The notes: a model not told the origin generated them from the sequence alone. DNA of 64,000 bases from Streptomyces sp. NBC_00335 (GCF_036127095.1 NZ_CP108006.1:6129501-6193500), one strand, 5' to 3'. Numbered from the stretch's first letter, positions 30,998 to 39,534 are shown. Numbers and translations: made by a program.

Positions 30998-31747
30998 ATG
31001 TCACACAGCCCCGCGCCGATGCGCGCCACCCGGGCCGCGGTATTCGCGGCGGTGGCCGTCGCACTGGGTGCGGCGGGGCATTCGTACATGTCCGGTACGG
31101 ACCTTCCCGCGCTGGTGCTTCTGTCCGCATTCGGGCTGACCGGAGGGCTCGCCTGGCTCTCCGCCGGGCGCCGGCGCGGACCGCTCCCCATCGCCGCGTC
31201 GCTGCTCGCCGTACAGGCGGTCCTGCACCTCCTGTTCTCCTCTTCCCCGGCCGGTGGACGGCATCGGGCGGATGCGGATGCGGGCGCGGGTATGGACATG
31301 GGCGCGAGTGCCGGTGCCGGCAGGGAGGCCGCCGACGCCCTGCACGGCGTGCACTCCGTGAGCGGCATGGAGGGCATGAGCGGTATGGCCGGCATGGGTG
31401 ACGTGGCCGCCGGCCACGCCCATGACGGGCTCGGCATGATCGCCGCGCACGCCCTCGCCGGGCTGTTCTGCGCGCTCTGGCTGGCCTGGGGCGAGGCCGC
31501 CGTCTTCCGGCTCGCCGCCGCCCTCGCGGCCGGGGCGCTGCTCGCCGCCCGGCCGCTCTCCCGGGTCCTCGCCCTACTCCGGGCGCGTGCGATCCCCGTA
31601 CCGCCGGCGCGGGCGTTCCCGCCCGCCGGGTACGAGCGGCCGCGCACCCTGCGCGGTGCCGTGCACGCGCACACCGCCGAGCGGCGCGGGCCGCCCGCGC
31701 GCGGACGGATCCGCATCACGGCCCCCGGCCGTCCTGCCCGCGCCTGA
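30998..31747 (+). CDS. Met/His-rich integral membrane protein, unknown function
   Basis: A 249-residue protein with about four to five hydrophobic helices. Between the third and fourth lies a striking Met/His/Asp-rich loop (about residues 85-145) with MDMGASAGAG, HGVHSVSGMEGMSGMAGMGD and AGHAHDG. Such Met- and His-rich extracytoplasmic segments are typical of copper-handling proteins. The C-terminus is Arg-rich and cytoplasmic. A PepSY-domain membrane protein follows 50 bases downstream, and this pairing recurs in Streptomyces near copper genes (from memory). A role in copper binding or uptake is inferred; no catalytic motif is seen. Confidence 0.75.
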   Translation: MSHSPAPMRATRAAVFAAVAVALGAAGHSYMSGTDLPALVLLSAFGLTGGLAWLSAGRRRGPLPIAASLLAVQAVLHLLFSSSPAGGRHRADADAGAGMDMGASAGAGREAADALHGVHSVSGMEGMSGMAGMGDVAAGHAHDGLGMIAAHALAGLFCALWLAWGEAAVFRLAAALAAGALLAARPLSRVLALLRARAIPVPPARAFPPAGYERPRTLRGAVHAHTAERRGPPARGRIRITAPGRPARA

Positions 31748-31797
31748 CCGAACGGCGCACCCCTGACCGGGGAGGCGAGACCTGGGGCCCCTCACCC

Positions 31798-33309
31798 ATG
31801 TCTTCGCCAACACCTAGGACACCCATGTCTCTCGAAGAGGTCGGGGAACTCCGCGCAGCGGACCCCGACGCCCCCGAAACCCCCCTGGCCGCGGCAGAAC
31901 CAGCCCCCGCCCGGACGCCCGGAACCTGGGCGGCCCTGCGGCCACTGCTCCTGCGCCTGCACTTCTACGCCGGGCTGCTGATCGCCCCGCTCCTGCTCGT
32001 CGCCGCCACCACCGGGTTGCTCTACGCCGGCTCCTGGCAGGCCGAGAAGATCCTCTACTCCGACGAGCTGACGGTCGACCGCGTCGGCGCGAGCGCGCAG
32101 CCGCTCGGCGCGCAGGTCGCCGCGGCCGTGAACGCCGCGCCCCAGGGCAAGGTGACGGCCGTATGGCCCGCGCCCGAGGCGGACGCCACCACCCGGGTGA
32201 TCATGGAGAGCCCGGGACTCGCCGAGGGCGAGACCCTCACCGTGTTCGTCGATCCGTATACGGCCGAGGTCCGCGGGAAGCTCACCACCGTCGGGGACGC
32301 GCTGCCGCTGCGGGCCTGGCTGAGCGAGTTCCACTCCAGCCTCCACCTGGGGGAGTTCGGCCGGAACTACAGCGAACTCGCCGCGAGCTGGCTGTGGGTG
32401 GTCGCGCTCGGCGGGCTCGCGCTGTGGATCGGCCGCAAGCGTGCCCGTAAGGCCGCCCTCGTAGCGCCCGACCGCACGGCGACCGGCCGCCGCAAGACCC
32501 TGTCCTGGCACGGCTCCGTCGGCGTCTGGATCGCGGTCGGCCTCGTCGGCCTCTCCGTCACCGGCCTGACCTGGTCGAGGTACGCCGGCGAGAACATCGG
32601 GGAACTCAAGGACGGCCTCGGCGGGGGCACCCCGGCCGTGGCCGCCAAGCTTCCCGGCGCCCCGGCCGCCGACGCGGGCGGCGAGCACGCCGGGCACGGC
32701 GCGGCCGGCGGTGACCAGGCGGCGATGCCCGCCCCGGTCGATGTCATCGGCATCGACGGAGCGGTGGCGGCGGCCCGGTCCGCCGGAGTCACCGAGTCGC
32801 TGCGGATCAGCCTGCCCACCCCGGGCAAGGGGTACGTGGTCAAGGAGCAGGACAAGCAGGTGCCGGTGCACCTGGACGCGGTCTCCGTGGACCCCGCAGA
32901 CGGCCGGGTCATGGACGAACTCCGCTTCGCCGACCACCCGCTGCTCGCCCAGCTGACCCGCTTCGGCATCGACCTGCACATGGGCCTGACCTTCGGGCTC
33001 GCCAACCAGCTGGCGCTGGCCGCGCTGGCGGTCCTGGTGATGTTCATGGTCGTCTGGGGCTACCGCATGTGGTGGCTGCGCCGCCCGACCAAGGAGCGCA
33101 CGCTCTCGGCCGGCCGCCCCCAGCCGCGCGGGGCGTGGCGGAAGCTGCCGGTGACGCTGCTGCTGCCGCTGGCCGCGGCGACGGCCGTCGTGGGCTGGTT
33201 CGTACCGATGCTGGGCATCAGCCTGCTGGTGTTCCTCGCGGGGGACCTGGCACTGGGCTTCGTCGCGTCGAGGCGCGGGGCCGGGGCCGGGGCCGGCGCC
33301 GAGGTCTAG
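31798..33309 (+). CDS. PepSY-associated transmembrane protein
   Basis: A 503-residue protein with four main membrane spans: FYAGLLIAPLLLVAATTGLLYAG near residue 60, LWVVALGGLALWIGRK near 205, SVGVWIAVGLVGLSVTGL near 240, and the pair at 400-480. The extracytoplasmic regions hold PepSY-type modules (TVFVDPYTAEVRGKL and VSVDPADGRVMDEL). A His-containing segment (AGGEHAGHGAAGG, about residue 295) lies in the outer loop. PepSY TM proteins are linked to siderophore reduction or metal homeostasis. It follows the Met/His-rich membrane protein, supporting a metal-related pair. A strong hairpin follows the stop. Confidence 0.85.
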   Translation: MSSPTPRTPMSLEEVGELRAADPDAPETPLAAAEPAPARTPGTWAALRPLLLRLHFYAGLLIAPLLLVAATTGLLYAGSWQAEKILYSDELTVDRVGASAQPLGAQVAAAVNAAPQGKVTAVWPAPEADATTRVIMESPGLAEGETLTVFVDPYTAEVRGKLTTVGDALPLRAWLSEFHSSLHLGEFGRNYSELAASWLWVVALGGLALWIGRKRARKAALVAPDRTATGRRKTLSWHGSVGVWIAVGLVGLSVTGLTWSRYAGENIGELKDGLGGGTPAVAAKLPGAPAADAGGEHAGHGAAGGDQAAMPAPVDVIGIDGAVAAARSAGVTESLRISLPTPGKGYVVKEQDKQVPVHLDAVSVDPADGRVMDELRFADHPLLAQLTRFGIDLHMGLTFGLANQLALAALAVLVMFMVVWGYRMWWLRRPTKERTLSAGRPQPRGAWRKLPVTLLLPLAAATAVVGWFVPMLGISLLVFLAGDLALGFVASRRGAGAGAGAEV

Positions 33310-33318
33310 ATCACCGTT

Positions 33319-33357
33319 CGTGGGCCCGGGCCTCCTCCCGAGGAGCCCGGGCCCACG
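33319..33357. terminator. Bidirectional terminator hairpin
   Basis: CGTGGGCCCGGG pairs with CCCGGGCCCACG, continued by CTCCT/AGGAG with one bulge around a CCCG loop. It lies between the convergent PepSY and kinase genes. Confidence 0.8.
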
Positions 33358-33360
33358 GCG

Positions 33361-35190
33361 TCAGCCGATCTTCCAGAGGGTGAGTGCGGTGACGTAGTCG
33401 GGCACGGGGCGGAAGCCCCCCTTCTTGGGCACCACCTCGGTGATGCGGAGCATCGCCAGGTTCCCGTCGCTGGTGACCGTGCACAGCACGGTGCCCTTCG
33501 TGAGCTCCTTGCCCCGCTCGAGCTGGTCGCTCGTCAGCTTGGAGGCCAGGGCGTTGGTGGCGACGGCGTCCTTGCACTCCTCCGGCGCGCTGCCCGTGCT
33601 CTTGCCCGTGGCCGTCTGGAAGACCAGGCCCGCGTCGCTCCAGTCGTGGTAGGTGAGCTCCATGTCCCGGTCCTCGCCGATCTCCCCGTTGGGAATGACC
33701 TTCGGAGCGTCCAGGTCGACGTGGGTTCCGGTGCTGGAGGAGGGTGCGCGCAGCGTCAGGGGCTTGTCCTGGAAGACCACCGTGTACGCGGTCTTCGGCG
33801 GGGCGGAGGCCGAGGGCGAGGTCTTCGGCGCGGAGGAGGCCTTGGCCGGATCCGGTGATCCGGGCACGGGAGCGGCCGGGGTCTCCTGCCGGGCGGCGGG
33901 TGCCTTCGCGTCGTCCTTGGAGTCGTCCTCGTCCAGCAGCCAGACCGTGCCGGCTCCCGAGAGGACGGCCGCGACGAGGGAGGCGGCGACGAGCCCGCCA
34001 CGGAAGCCCTTCCGAGCCGAAGCCGAAGCCGAAGCCGGAGCCGAAGCCGGAGCCGAAGCCGGAGCCGCGACCGAGACCGGCGGTACGGGCGTCGGGTGGC
34101 CCGGCCGCGGCGGCCCGGCGGGCCGGGGCGGCGCGAAGGCCGTGTCCGCGTCGTGGACCCCGCCGAAGGCACCGGAGGTCCCGGTCCCCGGTCCCGTACC
34201 GGCCGGGCCGAAGGCGCCACCACCACCGGCGGCCGCCGCCGCACCCGAGTCCGCCACCGTCGGCACCGGCGGATTCGCCGCGGCCTGCACCCGGCGGGCG
34301 ATCTCCTGCCCGACCGGCTCCGGGAGCCAGCCGTCGAAATCGTTCAGCGGCCGTTTGGCGAACAGTTCGCACAGCGCGGCGAGTTCGTCCGTGCCGATCC
34401 GCTCCGCCGGATCCGCCGTCAGGCAGCGCTCCAGCAGCGGCCGCAGTTCCAGCGGGTAGCCGCTCAGGTCCGGGGGCAGCCGGTCGGTGTTGGCGATCCG
34501 CACGCCGAGGGCGGTGGCCCCGCCCTCCCCGTAGGGATGCCGCCCGGTGGCCGCGACGGCGGCGATGAGCCCGACCGAGAACAGGTCGCTCGCGGTGGTG
34601 ACCTCGCCGCCCAGCGCGTGTTCGGGGGACATGTACTGCGGGGTGCCGATGACCCCGCCGGTGCGGGTGAGCTGCGTACTGTCGGCGGCCCGGGCGATCC
34701 CGAAGTCGATGACGTAGGGCCCAGCCGCGCCGAGCAGCAGGTTGGCGGGCTTCAGGTCGCGGTGCACGACCCCCGCGGCGTGGATGGAGCCGAGGGCCCG
34801 CGCCGTGCAGCCGATCAGCTGGAAGACGGCGCCCAGCGGGAGCGGACCGTAGGCGTTCAGGGTGTCGTGCAGCGACAGTCCCGGTACGAACTCCGAGGCG
34901 AGCCAGGGCAGGGCGCCCGTGGTGTCGTGGTCGAGGACCGGCACGAGGTGGTAGCCCTGCACCCGGCGCGCGGCCCGCACCTCCTGTTCGAACCGGCTCC
35001 GGAAGTCCGGGTCCTGCCCGAACTCCCGGCGGATCAGCTTCAGTGCGACCGGCTGCCCGCCGCGGGTGTGCGAGAGGTAGACGGTTCCCATGCCGCCCTC
35101 GCCGATCCGGGCGGTCAGCCGGTAGCCGGCGGTCTCGCGGGGGTCCTGGGGCTCAAGTGGGGCAAGTACGCTGCCGGTTCCGATGGTCAC
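33361..35190 (-). CDS. Membrane-anchored serine/threonine protein kinase (Pkn type)
   Basis: A 609-residue Hanks-type kinase. The kinase domain (residues about 20-285) shows the glycine loop IGEGGMGTVYL, VALKLIRREF (ATP-binding Lys), VVHRDLKPANLLL (catalytic Asp), VIDFGIARA (metal Asp) and GTPQYMSPEH. A Pro/Ala/Gly-rich linker with an Ala-Ser/Pro repeat follows, then one transmembrane helix (LVAASLVAAVLSGAGTVWLL, about 400), and an extracellular C-terminal domain without recognised homology (about 180 residues) that would sense a signal. The ATG at 35190 is followed within 25 residues by the kinase fold. It converges with the PepSY gene. Confidence 0.92.
   Translation of the reverse strand: MTIGTGSVLAPLEPQDPRETAGYRLTARIGEGGMGTVYLSHTRGGQPVALKLIRREFGQDPDFRSRFEQEVRAARRVQGYHLVPVLDHDTTGALPWLASEFVPGLSLHDTLNAYGPLPLGAVFQLIGCTARALGSIHAAGVVHRDLKPANLLLGAAGPYVIDFGIARAADSTQLTRTGGVIGTPQYMSPEHALGGEVTTASDLFSVGLIAAVAATGRHPYGEGGATALGVRIANTDRLPPDLSGYPLELRPLLERCLTADPAERIGTDELAALCELFAKRPLNDFDGWLPEPVGQEIARRVQAAANPPVPTVADSGAAAAAGGGGAFGPAGTGPGTGTSGAFGGVHDADTAFAPPRPAGPPRPGHPTPVPPVSVAAPASAPASAPASASASARKGFRGGLVAASLVAAVLSGAGTVWLLDEDDSKDDAKAPAARQETPAAPVPGSPDPAKASSAPKTSPSASAPPKTAYTVVFQDKPLTLRAPSSSTGTHVDLDAPKVIPNGEIGEDRDMELTYHDWSDAGLVFQTATGKSTGSAPEECKDAVATNALASKLTSDQLERGKELTKGTVLCTVTSDGNLAMLRITEVVPKKGGFRPVPDYVTALTLWKIG
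34016..34067. repeat. Short tandem repeat GCCGAA/GCCGGA in the kinase linker
   Basis: Repeated hexamers GCCGAA and GCCGGA over about 52 bases encode the Ala-Ser-Ala-Pro stretch before the transmembrane helix. Length variation by slippage would stay in frame, because the unit is six bases. Confidence 0.75.
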
Positions 35191-35305
35191 GACGGAAAAG
35201 CCTACGTCAGGGACCGGGCCTGATCAGCACGGATGTGCGAGGAAATCCCCTTTGTGATGGCCCGAGTTGGCCCGGTCCGGGCCGCGTGGTCCACCCCGCC
35301 CGGGC

Positions 35306-35339
35306 CGGGCCCGTACTCCCCCTCGTCAGTACGGGCCCG
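35306..35339 (-). terminator. Terminator hairpin after the winged-helix regulator gene
   Basis: CGGGCCCGTACT and AGTACGGGCCCG pair perfectly around a ten-base loop, 13 bases beyond the stop of the minus-strand regulator at 35352. Confidence 0.7.
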
Positions 35340-35351
35340 CCGTCGTCCCGG

Positions 35352-35945
35352 TCAGGGGGCGTACTTGTACCCCACGCGGCGCACGGTCTGGATCGCGCCG
35401 CGGTGGGCGGCGCCCAGCTTGCGGCGCAGCCGCGCGACGTGGACGTCGACCGTGCGGCCGTCGCCGACGTGGCCGTAGCCCCAGACGGTGGTCACCAGCT
35501 GGTCGCGGCTGTGCACCCGGTGCGGGTGCGCGACCAGATGGGCCAGCAGCTCGAACTCCAGGTACGTCAGGTCCAGAACCTCGCCGTCCACCTCGGCGGT
35601 GCGCTGCGCGGGGTCGATGCGGACCAGGGCGTCGCCGGTGACGGCCGCCGCGCCGGGGGTCGGGGCGGCGGGAACGGACTGCGGGGAGAAGGCGATCGGC
35701 GGCTGCTGGTCGGCCGGTACGAGCACCAGGTAGCCGACCATCGGCGGCTGGCCGGGGAGGGCCGGCAGGGTGTGCTGGGGAGCGGGCAGCCAGGTGGCGC
35801 CGGGCGGCAGGAAGTCCGCTACGCGGGCCACCTCATCGCGGTCCACGGCCCGCAGGCGGTGGCGCGGACTGGGCGGGAAGCTCGGGTAGGTCAGGGGAGA
35901 GGTCGCAGCGGAGGAGGCGGAAGCGAAGGAACGGGTGTTCGCCAT
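35352..35945 (-). CDS. OmpR/PhoB-type winged-helix DNA-binding protein lacking a receiver domain
   Basis: A 197-residue protein. The C-terminal 95 residues are a complete OmpR-type winged helix: LDLTYLEFELLAHLVAHPHRV, SRDQLVTTVWGYGHVGDGRTVDVHVARLRRKLG and IQTVRRVGYKYAP. The first 100 residues are Pro/Ala-rich with a VARVADFLPPGATWL segment and lack the Asp/Lys layout of a response-regulator receiver. It therefore cannot be controlled by ordinary phosphotransfer. The ATG at 35945 follows a long (over 300 bases) leader containing a 39-codon ORF. It probably binds direct repeats, as OmpR proteins do; targets are unknown. Confidence 0.85.
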   Translation of the reverse strand: MANTRSFASASSAATSPLTYPSFPPSPRHRLRAVDRDEVARVADFLPPGATWLPAPQHTLPALPGQPPMVGYLVLVPADQQPPIAFSPQSVPAAPTPGAAAVTGDALVRIDPAQRTAEVDGEVLDLTYLEFELLAHLVAHPHRVHSRDQLVTTVWGYGHVGDGRTVDVHVARLRRKLGAAHRGAIQTVRRVGYKYAP

Positions 35946-36063
35946 GAGTGGTCAGCTCTTTCACGCGGAGTAGTCGGCAGGAGACGTACGTAAAGGCGTC
36001 GTCTTGTGTCGTACCGCGCAGACCGAAGGCCTGGGGGAGGTCGTTTTCGAGGTCCCGGAGGCT

Positions 36064-36183
36064 TTAGAGGGCCGGCGCGTTCTTCGCGCGGCAACACACC
36101 CGGTCGAAATCGTGATCCTGACGGGAAGGCCAGAACGGCTCGAGGTCGCTGCGACCTGTCGAGGTGTACGAGTAACTGGCCAT
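36064..36183 (-). CDS. Possible 39-residue leader peptide with Cys-Cys motif
   Basis: A short ORF (39 residues) on the minus strand, about 120 bases upstream of the winged-helix regulator. It ends FERVCC-like: the segment DHDFDRVCCRAKNAPAL contains tandem Cys codons (TGT TGC), and PFWPSRQ lies before it. Most third positions are G or C, as in coding DNA. Tandem-Cys leader ORFs in actinobacteria can act as cysteine attenuators, but no clear terminator or antiterminator pair was found after it, and its ribosome site is weak. It could also be an independent small protein or chance. Confidence 0.4.
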   Translation of the reverse strand: MASYSYTSTGRSDLEPFWPSRQDHDFDRVCCRAKNAPAL

Positions 36184-36298
36184 GGCCCCATTCAAGCAGA
36201 TGCGCGGCCCCCGGGGCAGGCCCCGTCTCACTCTATGGATCGGAATCCCATATTCCGTGATCATGGCGTGAACGGACCATTGCAATCCCGACAATCCG

Positions 36299-37207
36299 TC
36301 ACCCGGCCAGCCGCTTCCTCCAGTCCATCTCCGTCACCCGTATCGCATCATGGGCGGATCCGTCCCACGACCAGGTCAGCCCCACCGCGTCCAGCGCCCG
36401 GGTGACCTGCCGGCCCACGGCGGCGGTGAGCTCCTCGCCCGGCGCGAAGCCCCCGTAGAGCAACCACAGGTCGCCCCCCGCCGCCGCGCCCTCGGTGCAC
36501 TGCGAGTGGAAGAAGACGAAGCCCCGGGCGTCCTCCCGGCCCGCGGCCCGGATCTCCGCGAGGCCGCAGTTGCGGCAGCACGCGAAGTTCTCCCGCGCGG
36601 TGATGCCGGCGGCATCGAGCGAGGCGAAGGCCCGCGCGAGCCGCTCGGGGTCGGTCTCGCCCACCCAGTGCGCCTGCTCCGCCAGCCGCTCCCGCCAGAG
36701 CCGGTCCACCAGGTGCTCGGCCTGCGCGCGCGACACCGGCCGGACCCCGCCCGAGACGAGGTACTCCTCGGCGTGCTCGCTCAGCACCGCCCGGTCGTCG
36801 TAACCGCACCGGAGCCCGTCCCGTACGAGCTCGGTCAGCTCCTCCTCCACCTCGGGGGCGAGCGGGGCCGGCTCCTCCACCGGAAACTCCAGTCGCTCCC
36901 AGGCCGGACCGAGGTCCCAGCCCTTCTCCTGGCGGGCCCAGCGGGCCATCACGTCCACCACCTCGGCCGCCGTGCCGACGAACGCCTGGAAGTGCCGGTC
37001 GGGGGCGCCGTCGCGGTGCTCCAGCTGGTAGTCCCCGCCGGTCTCGTGCCAGACCTGGGCGAACACATCCGGTTCGTCCGGCAGTCGCTCCACGATGAGG
37101 AAGTGGTCGCCGTCGGCGCCGATGCGCCCGACGAGTTCGGACAGCAGGGGCAGCGCGGGCCGGCGGTAGGTCTCGGCGGGCTCGGTGCGCAGGGTGACGG
37201 GCAGCAT
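36299..37207 (-). CDS. Conserved hypothetical protein (DUF6891-like)
   Basis: A 302-residue soluble acidic protein, present as a conserved hypothetical in Streptomyces to my knowledge. Visible features: an N-terminal RTEPAETYRRPALPLL region, a YQLEHRDGAPDRHFQAF segment, a central FACCRNCGLAEI with three Cys (about residues 205-216, possibly metal-binding), then DARGFVFFHSQC and GDLWLLYGGF typical of the DUF. No catalytic motif is recognised. The ATG at 37207 was chosen over GTG at 37231. It is transcribed in the same direction as glnII, upstream of it in sequence but downstream in transcription, after a terminator. Confidence 0.78.
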   Translation of the reverse strand: MLPVTLRTEPAETYRRPALPLLSELVGRIGADGDHFLIVERLPDEPDVFAQVWHETGGDYQLEHRDGAPDRHFQAFVGTAAEVVDVMARWARQEKGWDLGPAWERLEFPVEEPAPLAPEVEEELTELVRDGLRCGYDDRAVLSEHAEEYLVSGGVRPVSRAQAEHLVDRLWRERLAEQAHWVGETDPERLARAFASLDAAGITARENFACCRNCGLAEIRAAGREDARGFVFFHSQCTEGAAAGGDLWLLYGGFAPGEELTAAVGRQVTRALDAVGLTWSWDGSAHDAIRVTEMDWRKRLAG

Positions 37208-37240
37208 GGTCCACACGATGGCAGGCGCCACCGACAGCGC

Positions 37241-37276
37241 GGCGCCCGCCCTCCCCGAGGGGGGAGGACGGGCGCC
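37241..37276 (-). terminator. Terminator of glnII
   Basis: GGCGCCCGCCCTCCCC-GAGG-GGGGAGGACGGGCGCC: 16-base arms with one mismatch, 30 bases past the glnII stop, before the DUF6891 gene. Confidence 0.75.
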
Positions 37277-37305
37277 GGGGTGCTGTCAGGGGTGGCCGGC
37301 CGTGG

Positions 37306-38325
37306 TCAGACCAGGCCGTCCTTCTCCAGGGCGGTGCAGCAGGTGTCCGTGATGAGGCGGGTCACCACGTACGGGTCCACGTTCGCGTTCGGGCGGCGGT
37401 CCTCGATGTAGCCCTTGCCGTCCTTCTCCACCTGCCACGGGATGCGGACCGAGGCGCCGCGGTCCGAGACGCCGTAGCTGTACTCGTTCCACGGGGCCGT
37501 CTCGTGCAGGCCCGTCAGGCGCTCGTCGATGCCCGCGCCGTAGTTCTTGACGTGGTCCAGCGGCTTGCTGCCCTCGCCCAGGGACTCGGCCGCGGAGATG
37601 ATCGCGCGGTAGTCCTCGCGCATCGCCTTCGTGGAGAAGTTGGTGTGCGCGCCCGCGCCGTTCCAGTCGCCCTTGACCGGCTTCGGGTTCAGCGTCGCGG
37701 AGACGTTGAAGTCCTCGGCGGTGCGGTAGAGCAGCCAGCGCGCGATCCACAGCTGGTCGGAGACCTCCAGGGGGCCGACCGGGCCGACCTGGAACTCCCA
37801 CTGGCCGGGCATGACCTCGGCGTTGATGCCGGAGATCGCCAGGCCCGCCGCGAGGCAGTGGTCCAGGTGCTTCTCGACGATGTCGCGGCCGAAGATCTCG
37901 TCCGAGCCGACACCGCAGTAGTAGCCGCCCTGCGCGGCCGGGAAGCCGTTGACCGGGAAGCCGAGCGGGCGGGTGCCGTCGAAGAAGGTGTACTCCTGCT
38001 CGATGCCGTAGATCGGCTCCTGAGCGGCGAACTTCTCGGCGATCGGACGCAGCAGCGCGCGGGTGTTCGACTCGTGCGGGGTCATGTCGATGTTCAGGAC
38101 CTCGCACAGGACGAGGACGTTGTCACCGCCGCGGATCGGGTCCGGGCAGGTGAACACCGGCTGCAGCACGCGGTCGGAGGCGTGGCCCTCGGCCTGGTTG
38201 GTGCTCGAACCGTCGAAGCCCCAGATCGGCAGCGCGCCGCCGTCCGCCATGATCTTGGTCTTGGAGCGGAGCTTCGCAGTCGGCTCGGTTCCGTCGATCC
38301 AGATGTACTCAGCCTTGTAGCTCAC
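37306..38325 (-). CDS. glnII: Glutamine synthetase type II (eukaryotic-like)
   Basis: A 339-residue GlnII enzyme making glutamine from glutamate, ammonia and ATP in the cytosol. Motifs include KAEYIWIDGTEP at the N-terminus, LPIWGFDGSSTNQAEG (ammonium/glutamate site), the metal-binding EQEYTFFD, AEVMPGQWEFQVG and GDWNGAGAHTNFST with the active-site His, and a late ASVRIPWQVEKDGKGYIEDR. It is smaller than type I and not adenylylated. I chose the GTG at 38325, which has AAGGATGGGG upstream and matches known GlnII N-termini; an ATG at 38334 is in frame. Streptomyces carry GlnII plus GlnA, both here about 18 kb apart. GlnR control is expected, but the site is less clear than for glnA. Confidence 0.94.
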   Translation of the reverse strand: MSYKAEYIWIDGTEPTAKLRSKTKIMADGGALPIWGFDGSSTNQAEGHASDRVLQPVFTCPDPIRGGDNVLVLCEVLNIDMTPHESNTRALLRPIAEKFAAQEPIYGIEQEYTFFDGTRPLGFPVNGFPAAQGGYYCGVGSDEIFGRDIVEKHLDHCLAAGLAISGINAEVMPGQWEFQVGPVGPLEVSDQLWIARWLLYRTAEDFNVSATLNPKPVKGDWNGAGAHTNFSTKAMREDYRAIISAAESLGEGSKPLDHVKNYGAGIDERLTGLHETAPWNEYSYGVSDRGASVRIPWQVEKDGKGYIEDRRPNANVDPYVVTRLITDTCCTALEKDGLV

Positions 38326-38493
38326 GGGCCCCATCCTTCGGTGCGTCGCTCCGGCGCAGACTCTGCGGGTGCTGCGTTGCGTCCTGCGGATCGCGTACGG
38401 CGGTTCACGTCCCTGTGGCTCGCGTACTGCGAATTCGTTCTGCGGTGTAGACCGCAGCGTGCCCGCTCGCGATTTCTCTTCCGTTGCCCGTAT

Positions 38494-38520
38494 GTGAACC
38501 CCGTGTTACCGAGGTTTACT
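38494..38520 (-). promoter_or_regulatory. Weak GlnR-like motif upstream of glnII
   Basis: Read toward glnII: GTAAAC, then GGTAACA, then GTTCAC. These resemble the GTnAC half-sites of GlnR boxes but do not keep the regular six-base spacing or a clean GAAAC. The location about 170 bases upstream is plausible. Confidence 0.3.
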
Positions 38521-38586
38521 CCGCAGGTGGGCGCGGTCGAGAGGGTTGGCGTCAGAGCGCCCGTCCGGGTGGGGCAGACTGGGCGG

Positions 38587-39534
38587 GTGAGCATTTCGTA
38601 CGATTTGACGTCCGCCGGAGATGCCGCCGCAGAGGCCGCTTCCGGGCCCCGCCCCCGGGTCGGCCTGCTGGGCACCGGCCCCTGGGCCCACCGCACGCAC
38701 GCCCCCGCCCTCGCCGCCCACCCCGGCTCCGAGTTCGCCGGAGTCTGGGGCCGGCGCCCCGAAGCCGCGGCCGAACTGGCGCGCGAGTACGGGGTGAAGG
38801 TGTACGAAGACCCCGACGCGCTGTTCGCCGACTGTGACGCCGTGGCCTTCGCGCTCCCGCCCGACGTGCAGGCCCCGCTCGCCGTGCGCGCGGCCGCCGC
38901 CGGCTGTCACCTGCTGCTCGACAAACCCGTCGCCACGACCCCGGCCGACGCCCGCGCGGTCGCCGAGGCCGTCGCCGAGCACCGGGTCGCCTCCGTCGTC
39001 TTCCTCACCCTGCGCTTCGCCGAGCCGACCGCCGGCTGGGTGGAGGAGCAGGCGGAGCGCACGGGCTGGTTCACCGCCGCCGCGCACTGGCTCGGCGCGG
39101 TCTTCCCGCCCGACGGCGAGCCCAGTGCCTACGCGGACTCGCCCTGGCGCAAGGCCAAGGGCGGACTGTGGGACGTGGGCCCGCACGCCTTGTCCGTACT
39201 CATTCCGGTCCTCGGCGACGTCACCGAGGTCAGCGCCACCCGCGGCCCCGCCGACGTGGTCCAGCTGGCCCTGCGCCACAGCTCCGGCGCGGCCAGCACC
39301 GCCGTGCTCAGCCTCGGCTCCCCGCGCGCGGCCGCCGGGGTGGGACTGGAACTGCGCGGGACCGCCGGGGTCTTCGGCCTGCCGGAGTGGAGCGACGTAC
39401 CGGGGGCCTACGGCCGCGCCCTGGACGCACTCCTCACCTCGGCCCGCACCGGGGTGCCGGACGTACGGGGGGCGGAGTTCGGAGCCCGGCTCACGGAGAT
39501 CCTGGCGGAGGCGGAGGGGCAGCTGCCCCGATAG
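38587..39534 (+). CDS. Gfo/Idh/MocA-family oxidoreductase
   Basis: A 315-residue NAD(P)-dependent dehydrogenase. The Rossmann fold starts with VGLLGTGPWAHRTHAPALA (G-x-G-x-x-x fingerprint), followed by GVWGRRPEAAAELAREYGV and AGCHLLLDKPVATTP (the family's E/D-K-P motif, with Lys in the active site). The C-terminal alpha/beta dimerisation domain contains GGLWDVGPHALSVL (catalytic His region). It would oxidise or reduce a sugar or cyclitol-type substrate; which one is unknown. The GTG at 38587 is divergent from glnII. A strong hairpin follows. Confidence 0.87.
   Translation: MSISYDLTSAGDAAAEAASGPRPRVGLLGTGPWAHRTHAPALAAHPGSEFAGVWGRRPEAAAELAREYGVKVYEDPDALFADCDAVAFALPPDVQAPLAVRAAAAGCHLLLDKPVATTPADARAVAEAVAEHRVASVVFLTLRFAEPTAGWVEEQAERTGWFTAAAHWLGAVFPPDGEPSAYADSPWRKAKGGLWDVGPHALSVLIPVLGDVTEVSATRGPADVVQLALRHSSGAASTAVLSLGSPRAAAGVGLELRGTAGVFGLPEWSDVPGAYGRALDALLTSARTGVPDVRGAEFGARLTEILAEAEGQLPR

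Noticed and set aside
38494..38520. A strong claim of a GlnR box for glnII
   Set aside because: Half-sites are irregularly spaced; listed only as a weak motif.
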